64,000 nucleotides of DNA from JAIESQ01 sp964495375. GTDB taxonomy: Bacteria; Planctomycetota; Planctomycetia; Pirellulales; JAEUIK01. The position numbers and the translations under genes were made by a program. The stretch is taken from NCBI GenBank assembly GCA_964495375.1, contig CAZBWM010000027.1:1-64000 (forward strand), written 5' to 3'. Numbering within the stretch: the stretch's first letter is position 1; each line of letters begins with the position of its first letter. Positions 50,345 through 58,760 of this stretch are shown here, piece after piece. The notes under the pieces were generated by a model, which ran no database searches, was not told where the DNA came from, and was given only the letters and a program-made list of their open reading frames with translations.

Positions 50345-51640
50345 ATGCGTACGCGCTTCGTTCGCTTATCGTTGGCACTCGTCGCCGCTTTGCTCCTAGG
50401 AGCGCTGCCACTCGTCGCAGTCGCCGAACCGCTGCCGTCGGTCGCCGCCGACGAGGTTGGCCTCGATAGCGCGGCGCTCGCCGAGATCGACGAATCGATG
50501 CAGAAGTTTGTCAGCGACGGCAAGCTGGCCGGCATCGTCGTGTTGATCGCCCGTGAAGGGAAGGTCGCCCACGCCGGCGTTTATGGCAAGATGGACCTCG
50601 AGACAGGCCGGGCGATGCGTCGCGACGCGCTGTTTCGCATCTACTCGATGACCAAGCCGATCACCGGCGTCGCCCTGATGACGCTGTTCGACGAAGGGCG
50701 CTTCGGCCTCGACGACCCGGTGAGCGATTATCTGCCGGGCTTCGACCAGGTCAAGGTCTTCGCCGGCAAGGATGGCGAGACCATCAAGCTGGCCGATCTC
50801 AAGCGGCCGATCACGATTCGCGATTTGATGACGCACACGGCCGGCCTGGCCTACGGGCTGTTTCCGCTCAACCCCGTCGATGCCATGTACAGCGAGGCCA
50901 AGCTGCTGGATCGCAATCAGAGCCTGGACACCATGATCGAGCGGTTGCTCAAGCTCCCTCTGGCCGCACAGCCAGGCGACAAGTGGATCTATAGCGTTGC
51001 CGTCGACGTGCAGGGCAAGCTGATCGAAAAGCTGTCGGGCAAGCCGCTCGATGAGTTCTTCGCCGAGCGCGTCTTCAAGCCGCTCGCCATGCACGATACC
51101 GCGTTCTCGGTGCCGTCGGACAAGCTCGAGCGGATGACGGTCAACTACGGCAAGAAAAACGGTCGGCTCGAACCGGTCGATGGCGCCAAGACGAGCCAGT
51201 TCGCCAGCAAGCCGGCGCTCCTTTCGGGCGGGGGAGGGCTGGTCTCGACGGCTGACGACTATTTGCGTTTCGCGCAGATGATGCTCAACTGCGGGGAGCT
51301 CGATGGCAAACGCATCCTGCGCCCCGAGACGGTTGATCTGATGACGCGCAACCATCTGCCGGAGAAGCTGGTGCCGATCGTGCTCGGCCCGCTCCCTTTG
51401 GCGAACATGGGCTTCGGGCTCGACTTTGCCGTGCGCGTGAAGACGGCCGACGGCGAGCCGGCCGGCATGCTCGGCGAGTATGGCTGGGGCGGCGCGGCCA
51501 GCACGCAGTTCTTCGTGGCGCCGCGTGAGAAGCTGATCTGCATCGGCATGACGCAGTTCATGCCGTCGACGCCCGCCTACTTTCAGGCGTTGCACAAGGA
51601 GCTTTACACCGGCGTGCGCGAAGCGGCGACCGCCGAGTGA
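50345..51640 (+). CDS. Exported serine beta-lactamase-like esterase
   Basis: A 431-residue class C beta-lactamase/EstB-type serine hydrolase. ATG 50345 begins a clear signal peptide (RFVRLSLALVAALLLGALPL). The nucleophile motif is SMTK at 101-104; IYSVAVDV supplies the catalytic-type Tyr, and GEYGWGGAASTQF the third motif. TIRDLMTHTAGLAYGL is a family hallmark. These secreted enzymes are mostly esterases or D-amino peptidases, not lactamases. The gene is monocistronic, downstream of a double-hairpin repeat. The substrate is unknown. Confidence 0.9.
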   Translation: MRTRFVRLSLALVAALLLGALPLVAVAEPLPSVAADEVGLDSAALAEIDESMQKFVSDGKLAGIVVLIAREGKVAHAGVYGKMDLETGRAMRRDALFRIYSMTKPITGVALMTLFDEGRFGLDDPVSDYLPGFDQVKVFAGKDGETIKLADLKRPITIRDLMTHTAGLAYGLFPLNPVDAMYSEAKLLDRNQSLDTMIERLLKLPLAAQPGDKWIYSVAVDVQGKLIEKLSGKPLDEFFAERVFKPLAMHDTAFSVPSDKLERMTVNYGKKNGRLEPVDGAKTSQFASKPALLSGGGGLVSTADDYLRFAQMMLNCGELDGKRILRPETVDLMTRNHLPEKLVPIVLGPLPLANMGFGLDFAVRVKTADGEPAGMLGEYGWGGAASTQFFVAPREKLICIGMTQFMPSTPAYFQALHKELYTGVREAATAE

Positions 51641-51743
51641 CGACACTTCCAGCGGCTGATCGCAGCCGCACCAGCGCCGACCCCGGCAACGCGAGTCGAA
51701 CGACCTTCAAACCACGTAGCGGCGACCGCGGGCGGGCAATTTC

Positions 51744-51815
51744 ATGAACCGAATAGCACGCCTTCTCGTAATCGCCGCGGCGATGTGCGCCTGCGTGGGC
51801 TGCGGTTGTTCCTGA
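51744..51815 (+). CDS. Possible 23-residue lipoprotein micropeptide
   Basis: ATG 51744 to TGA 51815 encodes a peptide with a basic start (MNRIAR), a hydrophobic core (LLVIAAAMCA) and a Cys-rich end (CVGCGCS) that looks like a lipobox. It resembles tiny lipoproteins/entericidin-like peptides of planctomycetes. No strong ribosome site is visible, and the length makes chance possible. Confidence 0.35.
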   Translation: MNRIARLLVIAAAMCACVGCGCS

Positions 51816-51842
51816 GCGGGCAACATCCGTTATCGGCCAACC

Positions 51843-52676
51843 GTGAACGCTCCCCTCTCCCTCACCGCCAAGAATTTCGCCGTCGACTCCCCCAATCGCA
51901 TGCATCGCGATGACGTGGCGGCCCAGTATGGATTTCCCGGCGGGCTCGTCCCCGGCGTCGGACTCTTCGCCTACCTCACGCAGCCAGTCGTGGCCCAATG
52001 GGGGCGCGACTGGCTTACCCGCGGCACCATTGCCGCCCGCTTCCTCAAGCCGGTGCTCGATGGGGAACGGGTCACCGTTCACGCACGGCGCCAGGACACG
52101 ACGCACCCCGTGCTCGCGCTCGAACTTCGCAATGTTCAAGGTCTCACTTGCGCGATCGCCACCGCGGAGCTCCCCAGCGAGCCCGCGTCGCACCCGCTCC
52201 TGGCAAACTATCCGCCGCGCGATCTCCCGTCCGCCGGCGCGCTGCTGTCCGCGCGAATTGAATCGCTGGGGTCGCTCCCTCGCCCCCTTGGCTCGCTCGA
52301 GTTTCCTGCCCGCTGGCAATCACCCGTCGAAGGTCCCGAACCCTTCGTCGACGCCCTCTGCGATCCTTCCCCCCTCTATCGCGGCGACCATGCCGCCTGC
52401 CATCCGGCGCTGGTCGTCGCTTACGCGAACTATCTCTTGATGCAGAACTTCGACCTGGGCCCTTGGCTGCATGTCGCCAGCCGGGTGCGGTATTTCGCCC
52501 TGCCGAGCGAGGAGGAACCGCTCGCGCTGCGCGGGCGAATCGTGGCAGCCTATGCCAAGCGCGGTCACGAGTTTGTCGAAGCCGACCTGGCTCTCTTCGA
52601 TGCAGGGCAGCGGCCACTCGCTCAGATCCTCCACAACGCCATCATCCGGCCCGCCCGCGTATCGTCAGCAACCTGA
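51843..52676 (+). CDS. Hotdog-fold (MaoC/thioesterase-like) protein
   Basis: A 277-residue cytosolic protein with features of a double hotdog fold. The first half contains RMHRDDVAAQYGFPGGLVPG, close to MaoC-like dehydratase patterns (Asp and Gly-rich hydration motif), followed by strands RFLKPVLDGERVTVHARRQD. The second half repeats a similar layout (LYRGDHAACHPALVVAYANY, HVASRVRYFALP). The start GTG 51843 is the first plausible in-frame codon. Possibly an acyl-CoA or acyl-ACP dehydratase/thioesterase; the catalytic residues are not certain. Confidence 0.65.
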   Translation: MNAPLSLTAKNFAVDSPNRMHRDDVAAQYGFPGGLVPGVGLFAYLTQPVVAQWGRDWLTRGTIAARFLKPVLDGERVTVHARRQDTTHPVLALELRNVQGLTCAIATAELPSEPASHPLLANYPPRDLPSAGALLSARIESLGSLPRPLGSLEFPARWQSPVEGPEPFVDALCDPSPLYRGDHAACHPALVVAYANYLLMQNFDLGPWLHVASRVRYFALPSEEEPLALRGRIVAAYAKRGHEFVEADLALFDAGQRPLAQILHNAIIRPARVSSAT

Positions 52677-52956
52677 AGGGGACGACGTTCGCGTCGCCAT
52701 GCGCCGACAACCGCTGCCTGGCAATTTGGGGGCAATCGATGGTGAGACTTCCCCACGATTTGTGGGCGCGGGACAACGAGCGGAGAATGCTCTGGAAAGG
52801 AAGTTGGGAGCACCGACAACTCGCCTGTCGGTGCCTCGCAGGCGCTCGAGGACATCCCCCCGACGCGGTGTTAGAAAAGCTGCGCCGAATTTTCACCATA
52901 CTCGCATTGCTACGCACCGCCGATAACAAGTTGCCGGTGAATTGACCGCGCGGCGA

Positions 52957-53772
52957 TTATTCTGGCCTGCTATCCGCACTTCGGAACGTGGATGCTCGTA
53001 GGCGTGCCGCTGAAATGAGGGCTGCAACATCGTTCAGCAGAGCGTCGGCATCTACTTCGGTGAAAGCAATGACCTCTTGGACATAGCGACCGGTCTGTCG
53101 CAATTCCCAAAGTCGATTGAAGGCCGTTGTGTGGGCCCCATCCACGTTTCCGACGTGCCTTTGCTTGTTGAAAAGTGCCTTTACGACGCCATGCTTCTTT
53201 GACTTTGCTACGTCGCCCGAAAGATCTAGACAAAAGAGTGATGCTTTTGCCGCCAGTTCAGCGGCACTAAATAGCGTGTCGGCAAATGCAGACCAGTGTT
53301 GTTTTTCTCGACTGTAACGAGCTGCTTGCAAGAATTCCTCTGCGACATCGACGTGCCGGCGAGCCGTGCCCTTGTAGTAACTAAAATCGAAATGACCGAC
53401 CCATCCGCCATTAGGCTCCCGTAAAAACGTTGCGTGGCCGAAGTCTGCCTCTTCGTCTGCTAAGCCTATGGCACCGATGGATTCGATTTGGTCGAACGAC
53501 ACGGGATCGCCTTTCTCAATCGCGACACCTTGTTTTGGTCGCACTTGCGCAATCGCCCGCACCTCGCCATTGATACGAACAAGTGGCTTTCCTCCTTGGG
53601 GTGAAAAGAGTATCTGAAGCCTTCGCAGTTCCGATAGCGGGAACGGGTTGGGCAACTCACCCTGAACAATTCGTGCCTTTAGGCTCGGTTCGACAAAAGC
53701 CCGAAACAGGTTTCCAAATACGGTGTCGCCGAATGTGGGTTGCCCTGAATCAGGGACTTCCTCTGCAGACAT
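52957..53772 (-). CDS. HEPN-like domain protein of accessory island
   Basis: A 271-residue protein. Residues 1-135 form a domain of mixed alpha/beta without recognised family. Residues 145-265 resemble a HEPN helical bundle (AEEFLQAARYSREKQHWSAF, LFSAAELAAKASLF, FNRLWELRQTGRYVQEVIAF). The canonical HEPN RNase motif Rx4-6H is not present in the expected place; RQTGRY replaces it, as in non-catalytic or RxxxDY-type HEPN relatives. GGAGG seven bases before ATG 53772 gives the start. Base composition is clearly less GC-rich than its neighbours. It is followed on the same strand, going upstream, by the DUF4375 gene. Possible defence or stress function. Confidence 0.6.
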   Translation of the reverse strand: MSAEEVPDSGQPTFGDTVFGNLFRAFVEPSLKARIVQGELPNPFPLSELRRLQILFSPQGGKPLVRINGEVRAIAQVRPKQGVAIEKGDPVSFDQIESIGAIGLADEEADFGHATFLREPNGGWVGHFDFSYYKGTARRHVDVAEEFLQAARYSREKQHWSAFADTLFSAAELAAKASLFCLDLSGDVAKSKKHGVVKALFNKQRHVGNVDGAHTTAFNRLWELRQTGRYVQEVIAFTEVDADALLNDVAALISAARLRASTFRSADSRPE

Positions 53773-53853
53773 CTAAATCCTCCGTGCCGCGCCTTTGCCG
53801 CTTATTCCGTTGCCGCCATTCGTTTGGAGCCGGCTAGCACCGACTACAAGTTG

Positions 53854-54489
53854 TCAGCCACCTTGCAGCGCCGCGAAAACCTCCGGATTTGCGGCGATGT
53901 AAGCTGCCAGCAAGTTCATCAGTTCGTCCTTATCCGCACGGTAAAGCTCCCAGAACGGGGCTTCGACCTCGTCGAACGGCTCGTCGTGCTCGTCCAGGTA
54001 ACGCTGGAGGTCCGCCTCCCACTCGTCGGGCGTTGGCTTATCGGTAAACATTGCGATGCACCTCTCGATCGGCTCCGCGTACTTCTCCGCTCCAATCTTC
54101 CGCAACGACGCGCCGCAGCGGTGCGCCCATTCGCGAGACTGATTAAAGAGGTACTGACGGAACCCGCCGTTGAGCGTCTCGCCGTGATAGGTGCAGACGG
54201 TGTAAACGATGATGTCCCCCTCGGTCATCTGATCGGGGCTGAAATTGACCTTATCGCAAGCGGGATCAAACAGCGCATCAATCAAGTCGTTCGGTGTGGC
54301 GGTGCGGATCAACTCGTCGAGTTGCCACGGCGACAACGGTTGAACCGGTTGATAAGTAGGTGTCTCTGAAAGCCGCGTCTCGAGCTCGGCCGCATTTTTG
54401 CACTTCATGCAGGTTCCGCCCGTGCGCGCGGCGGTCGCTTGCAGAAACTCGACGCCACAATTGGGACACGTTGTTTTGGGCTCTGCCAT
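53854..54489 (-). CDS. Zinc-ribbon DUF4375 (DMP19-like) protein
   Basis: A 211-residue protein. An N-terminal zinc ribbon (TCPNCGVEFLQ, GTCMKCKNA) is followed by a DUF4375/DMP19-like domain with the signature NGGFRQYLFNQSREWAHRCG. DMP19-type proteins have been reported as DNA mimics. The 3' part is strongly acidic (DEHDEPFDEVEAPFWE). ATG 54489 starts MAEPKTTCPNCG; an upstream ATG adds 15 unrelated residues. It lies between the HEPN-like gene (same strand) and the HTH-DUF5677-like gene (divergent). A role in an anti-phage or toxin-antitoxin type module is speculative. Confidence 0.75.
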   Translation of the reverse strand: MAEPKTTCPNCGVEFLQATAARTGGTCMKCKNAAELETRLSETPTYQPVQPLSPWQLDELIRTATPNDLIDALFDPACDKVNFSPDQMTEGDIIVYTVCTYHGETLNGGFRQYLFNQSREWAHRCGASLRKIGAEKYAEPIERCIAMFTDKPTPDEWEADLQRYLDEHDEPFDEVEAPFWELYRADKDELMNLLAAYIAANPEVFAALQGG

Positions 54490-54596
54490 CTCGCGTTTCC
54501 AAGTCCTCTGTCGTAAGGGCTGCTCCCCGTACATACCACGCCTTGGTAGCGCTCGTCAGATGTTCGAGTTCGCTACTGGCGCGCTAAACGGTCGCG

Positions 54597-55859
54597 TTGT
54601 CGGAGCCACGCCGCGGGAGTACTAAAATCCTTCCTCGCGTCGAGCAGGAGCGAACCGCGAAGTCGATTGTAGCGTCCGATATACTGTCAAGCATCTATGA
54701 CGCCTTGGGAGCGATGGTCGTGCTGAAAACACTCCGTGATTTGGTGTGCCATTGTTTTGAGAGCGTAAATGAGATCTCAACTGCCACAGGCATTTCAGTT
54801 GATGCCCTAAGGACTTTCGCGTTTGGAAAATCGACGCTTCTGGGATACGACCTCGATCAACTCGCGACCTACTTCAGGTTGGAACTTGTTCCGCAGCGAA
54901 AACCGGATTTATTGCCCCTTGAGGCAGAAGCGTCGAAGGGCATACAGCATTGCTTTGCGCGTGATTTCGATTATGCACGCGACATGCTTTCGTTTGGATT
55001 ACGAGTGATTGGAGCGACGCCCGAGGGTGGCGGGACGCTACCGCGAATCCAAAAACCACGAGGGCTGACATGGCCTGTAGTGCATCTAGCGCTTGGGATC
55101 TATACGAAGATCATGAAGCAGGGCCGCGCCGTAATCGCGCTTTGCGAACTCGGATTGGTGAAGGATGCTGGTGCGATCGAGCGGTGCATGTTTGAAGCCC
55201 TCCTGGCACTCCAGTACTTGCTCATGTCGCGGGTTAAGGTCAAACAAAACGGGGAAGAAATCACCAATGTCGCCGTGCAAACTGGCAAGCCAGATAGTAA
55301 AGGCCAATGGCCGCCGAGAACCAAGATGAAAGTCAAATCACTCACGATCCGAATGCGCGCGCTTCTCTATCACGCTCGCGATTGTATCCGCGCAGAAGAA
55401 GAACTTGAGCACTACCTCGCTCTCAATCGCAATGATCTGGCAACCCTCCTGGGTGATCAAAGCGAAATCCGGAAACTTGCGCAGGACGCCAGAAACGCAA
55501 TTGGCCCTGCATGGGCTGAACGGCAAAAGCAGACCAGCAGCTATGCAGGCGTGCAAATCAAGGACCTCGCACAAAGCTACGGCGTGCTGGATTTCTATCG
55601 TTCGATTTACCATCGTCAATCGAGAACCGTCCATGCGACGGATGGCCTTGACTTTATTGACACGAGCAACGGCCTCAATCTCGACATCGGACCATCACCT
55701 GACCATGTCGACGTGACCTTACAACTAGCGGCTTCGCTGCTAGTTGGCGCGATCGAAACACTTGACGAACGATTGGGCCTAGGATTCAAGACGGAGGTCA
55801 AGCAACGACTTAAAGAAATAAAGGGACGCGGCGGTGACAGTGAAACTCGCAGTGAGTAA
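54597..55859 (+). CDS. HTH-DUF5677-like (HEPN-type) protein
   Basis: Up to 420 residues. Residues about 57-100 form a Cro/C1-like helix-turn-helix (VNEISTATGISVDALRTF, GYDLDQLATYFRLEL). The rest resembles DUF5677 proteins, which I take to be HEPN-like: KIMKQGRAVIALCELGLVKD, DAGAIERCMFEALLALQYLL and the C-terminal FYRSIYHRQSRTVHATDG. The latter contains R340-x5-H346, matching the HEPN Rx4-6H RNase motif. The start is uncertain: TTG 54597 has no strong ribosome site, and the first ATG (54714) would cut into the HTH region. Codon use and composition are AT-richer than the surroundings. It is divergent from the zinc-ribbon DUF4375 gene. Confidence 0.65.
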   Translation: MSEPRRGSTKILPRVEQERTAKSIVASDILSSIYDALGAMVVLKTLRDLVCHCFESVNEISTATGISVDALRTFAFGKSTLLGYDLDQLATYFRLELVPQRKPDLLPLEAEASKGIQHCFARDFDYARDMLSFGLRVIGATPEGGGTLPRIQKPRGLTWPVVHLALGIYTKIMKQGRAVIALCELGLVKDAGAIERCMFEALLALQYLLMSRVKVKQNGEEITNVAVQTGKPDSKGQWPPRTKMKVKSLTIRMRALLYHARDCIRAEEELEHYLALNRNDLATLLGDQSEIRKLAQDARNAIGPAWAERQKQTSSYAGVQIKDLAQSYGVLDFYRSIYHRQSRTVHATDGLDFIDTSNGLNLDIGPSPDHVDVTLQLAASLLVGAIETLDERLGLGFKTEVKQRLKEIKGRGGDSETRSE

Positions 55860-55954
55860 ATCGACACCACAGCGTAGTGGCCGGTACCATGCGATTCGGC
55901 ACGCTATGCTTTCCCAGGCGGCGATCGACGCTGCATGACCAGGAGTTGCCAACC

Positions 55955-56524
55955 ATGCTCGCGTCACGCTGGGCACAAACCACACTCGCCATCCCTTGCG
56001 CGCTAGCGATCTGCGCCGCTGGTCTGGCGATGTCCTGTGCTCATCCCGGTGCGGCAAACGACCTAGCAACGGCACCAGCCGAGGCGCTCGCCGTGCTACA
56101 AAAATTCGTCGGCCAGTGGCAAACCGAAACGCACATCCGCCGGCCAGGGCCGCCAGCGACAACGTTTGATACCAAGGGTCGCGCCACCTGCCAGCAGACT
56201 CTTGCCGGCCGCTACTTCGAGTTCCGCGCCGAGACCGTTCCGCCCGGCCAGTCCGATCTGCAAGTGATGACGTTCGACGTCGAAGCCGGCGTTTATCGTC
56301 AGTGGGTCTTCTCGTCCGACGGATACCGGCACGAAGCGACCGGCACCTGGAACGCGGCGACGAACACGCTCCGCTGGACCGGCAAGTCGGGCGAAACGTC
56401 GTTCGTCATTCTCGATCATTGGGCATCGCCCGATCGACTCGAGTGGACCCTCACGCGCACCGACCCCGCAGGCAAAGTCGTGCAAACGATCACCGGCGTC
56501 GTCAGCCGCGCCGCCGAGCGCTAG
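55955..56524 (+). CDS. DUF1579-like lipoprotein
   Basis: A 189-residue exported protein. The signal sequence ends in a lipobox-like LAMSC, so it is probably a lipoprotein. The mature part resembles DUF1579 (lipocalin-like beta barrel): LQKFVGQWQTETHIRR, QTLAGRYFEFRAE, FDVEAGVYRQWVFSSDG and EATGTWNAATNTLRW. ATG 55955 has AGGAG nine bases upstream. It may bind a small lipophilic ligand. It is GC-rich again, marking the right edge of the accessory island. Confidence 0.72.
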   Translation: MLASRWAQTTLAIPCALAICAAGLAMSCAHPGAANDLATAPAEALAVLQKFVGQWQTETHIRRPGPPATTFDTKGRATCQQTLAGRYFEFRAETVPPGQSDLQVMTFDVEAGVYRQWVFSSDGYRHEATGTWNAATNTLRWTGKSGETSFVILDHWASPDRLEWTLTRTDPAGKVVQTITGVVSRAAER

Positions 56525-56585
56525 GTTCGAACCATTGGCCCCTCGCTGTGCGATCCAATCGAGTTCGGGTCCAATAGCAAAACCA

Positions 56586-56737
56586 CCCGGACGCAAAACT
56601 GCCTACCCGGACGCAACCCGGACGATCACCCGGACGCAAAACTCCGCGCGGCCCGATCGCCCCAAGTTGTGTTCTCAATTCGAGTTCGGGTGCAATATCA
56701 AGACACCCGGACGCACCCGGACGCAAATTCCCGGAAC
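56586..56737. repeat. CCCGGACGC hexamer array
   Basis: Six CCGGACG units in about 150 bp downstream of the DUF1579-like gene, with linkers such as CAAAACT and CAACC. Its pieces GGACGCAAAACTCCG (56632-56646) and GGACGCAAATTCCCGGAAC (56719-56737) match the array at 30536-30666, the latter in opposite orientation. A half copy GTTCGGGT(C/G)CAATA occurs twice. Confidence 0.72.
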
Positions 56738-56748
56738 ATCTAATAGGG

Positions 56749-56841
56749 GCTAGTGGTAAGTGGTTAGTGGCTAGGGCTCAGGGGCTACGGTTTCGGGTGG
56801 CATCGAGTCTGACCACTAGCCACTGACCACTGACCACTACC
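56749..56841. repeat. Inverted repeat of TAGTGGT units
   Basis: Arms at 56749-56774 and 56816-56841, 26 bases each with about three mismatches, built of AGTGGT/CAGTGG units (left GCTAGTGGTAAGTGG, right CCACTGACCACTACC). The spacer is 41 bp. It lies upstream of the oxidoreductase gene. Confidence 0.78.
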
Positions 56842-56932
56842 AGGTTGCAAACCCGGCCCGCATCCCCCACGATGTGCGGTTCAACGTCGCACTACCTTCG
56901 TAAGTCTCGCTCGACAATTGGGAAGCACTCGG

Positions 56933-58093
56933 ATGTCCAAGCCCCTTCGTATCGGCATGATCGGCTACGGCTTCATGGGCCGCGCCCACTCCAACGCCTA
57001 TCGCCAGGTGAGTCAGTTCTTCCAGCTCGAGCACAAGCCGGTGCTGCAAGCCTGCTGTGCGCGGAACGAAGCCAAGATCAAGGAGTTCGCCGCTAACTGG
57101 GGCTACGCCGGTTACGAGACCGACTGGCGCAAGCTGATCGCCCGCGATGATATCGACGTCATCGATATCGGTTCGCCGAACAACACGCACCTGGAGATCA
57201 CGCTGGCCGCGGCCAAGGCCGGCAAGATGATCCTCTGCGAGAAGCCGCTGGCGATGACCGTCGCCGAAGGGGAGCAGATGGTCGCCGCGGTCGAGAAGGC
57301 AGGCGTCGCCAACATGGTCTGGTACAACTATCGCCGCGTGCCGGCCATCGCGCTGGCCAAGCAGGTGGTCGACGAAGGGCGCATCGGCCGGCCGTTCCAC
57401 TACCGCGCCACGTATCTGCAAGATTGGACGATCGCCGAGGACGTGCCGCAGGGGGGCGCCGCGCTCTGGCGCCTCGATGTGGCCGTGGCCGGCTCCGGCG
57501 TGACGGGCGATTTGCTCGCCCACTCGATCGACACGGCCGAATGGCTCAACGGGCCGATCCGCCGCGTGACCGCCGCCACGGAGACGTTTGTCAAAGAGCG
57601 CAAGCACGTCGAGACCGGCAAGGTGCAGCCGGTCGGCATCGACGACGCCTGCATGTTCCTGGCGCAGTTCGCCAACGGTTCGATGGGGACGTTCGAGAGC
57701 ACGCGCTACGCCCGCGGCCGCAAGAACTTTAATACCTTCGAATTGAATGGAGAGCGGGGGAGCGTTTATTTCGATCTTGAAGATCCGCAGTACCTGCAAT
57801 ATTTCAAGTACGCCGATCCGAAGACAGGACAGAAGATTGAAGGGCATCTCACGGGCTGGCAGAAAGTGCACGTCACCAACCCCGAGCACCCCTATATGGA
57901 CAAGTGGTGGGTTCCCGGCTGCACGATCGGCTACGAGCACACGTTTATCAACGCCCTGGCCGACTTTCTGCAAGGGCTCGAAACCGGCAAAGGGACGCAG
58001 CCTGACTTCCGCTGCGCGCTGCACACCCAGCGCGTGTGCGACGCGGTGCTGGCCAGCGCCAAGAGCGGCGCTTGGGTCGAGATCCCGGCGTAG
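56933..58093 (+). CDS. Gfo/Idh/MocA family oxidoreductase
   Basis: A 386-residue NAD(P)-dependent dehydrogenase. The Rossmann motif is IGMIGYGFMGRAHSNAY, EKP is found in CEKPLAMTVAEGEQM, and the C-terminal alpha/beta domain has TGDLLAHSIDTAEWLNG, with His in the active-site helix. Such enzymes act on inositols, amino sugars and other cyclic polyols. ATG 56933 begins MSKPLRIGMIG; a TTG at 56918 is less likely. Planctomycetes hold many paralogues and the substrate is unknown. A repeat region precedes it, and the YkgJ-like gene follows 123 bp later. Confidence 0.94.
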   Translation: MSKPLRIGMIGYGFMGRAHSNAYRQVSQFFQLEHKPVLQACCARNEAKIKEFAANWGYAGYETDWRKLIARDDIDVIDIGSPNNTHLEITLAAAKAGKMILCEKPLAMTVAEGEQMVAAVEKAGVANMVWYNYRRVPAIALAKQVVDEGRIGRPFHYRATYLQDWTIAEDVPQGGAALWRLDVAVAGSGVTGDLLAHSIDTAEWLNGPIRRVTAATETFVKERKHVETGKVQPVGIDDACMFLAQFANGSMGTFESTRYARGRKNFNTFELNGERGSVYFDLEDPQYLQYFKYADPKTGQKIEGHLTGWQKVHVTNPEHPYMDKWWVPGCTIGYEHTFINALADFLQGLETGKGTQPDFRCALHTQRVCDAVLASAKSGAWVEIPA

Positions 58094-58216
58094 CGGGTGT
58101 TCGCTGCAGCGGCATTTTGCTAGGCTAGCCACGCGAGCGCATGCGTTGGCATGGGCCGCACTTGAGCCAGCGCTGGGTGAACCCGCGCCGCGCGAACCTT
58201 GTCGTTTGAGAAGATC

Positions 58217-58735
58217 ATGATGAGTTTGCCCCTGGCGAAGATGCCCCGCGATCAGTTGCCCCCCGGCGACGTGCTCTGCAATCACTGCACGGCCAAGTGT
58301 TGCCGGTACTTCGCCCTGCCGATGGAGCAGCCGACCGAGTGGAAGGACTTCGAGTTCATCCGCTGGTACCTGATGCACACGCCGGCCTCGGTCTTCACCG
58401 AGGATGGCACCTGGTACCTGGTGGTCCACAACGTCTGCCAGCACTTGCAGGCCGACCATCGCTGCGGCGTGTACGAAACGCGGCCGCAGATTTGTCGCGA
58501 ATACTCGACCAACGACTGCGAGTACGAAGACGATTGGGTCTACGAGCAGTACTTCGAAACGCCGGAGCAGATTTTCGAGTTCGCCGAGGCGCTGTTGGGT
58601 CCGCTGCCGACCGAAGAGCCGCCAGTCGATCAAAAGAAAGCCGGCAAGCGCGGCAAGCTAAAACGCGGCAAGCAACCGAGCGCCGCTGCTTCGTTTCGCA
58701 CGCCGGCGCCGCCGCTGCTGCCGGTTGTTGGCTAA
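58217..58735 (+). CDS. YkgJ-like zinc/iron-chelating protein
   Basis: A 172-residue protein of the YkgJ/UPF0153 type with many conserved cysteines: CNHCTAKCCRYF, VCQHLQADHRCGVYETRPQI and CREYSTNDCEYEDDW. These chelate a metal, probably as an iron-sulfur or zinc site; the function of the family is unknown. The start is ATG 58217 or 58220 (two adjacent ATGs). A basic/Pro/Ala-rich C-terminal tail of about 45 residues is unusual. The hisS start lies just after its stop, so the two are likely co-transcribed. Confidence 0.85.
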   Translation: MMSLPLAKMPRDQLPPGDVLCNHCTAKCCRYFALPMEQPTEWKDFEFIRWYLMHTPASVFTEDGTWYLVVHNVCQHLQADHRCGVYETRPQICREYSTNDCEYEDDWVYEQYFETPEQIFEFAEALLGPLPTEEPPVDQKKAGKRGKLKRGKQPSAAASFRTPAPPLLPVVG

Positions 58736-58760
58736 TTCCACGGAACGGATCAAAACTGTT

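Noticed and set aside
56586..56737. CRISPR array
   Set aside because: Units are only six to nine bases with irregular spacing and mixed orientation, and no cas genes are present.
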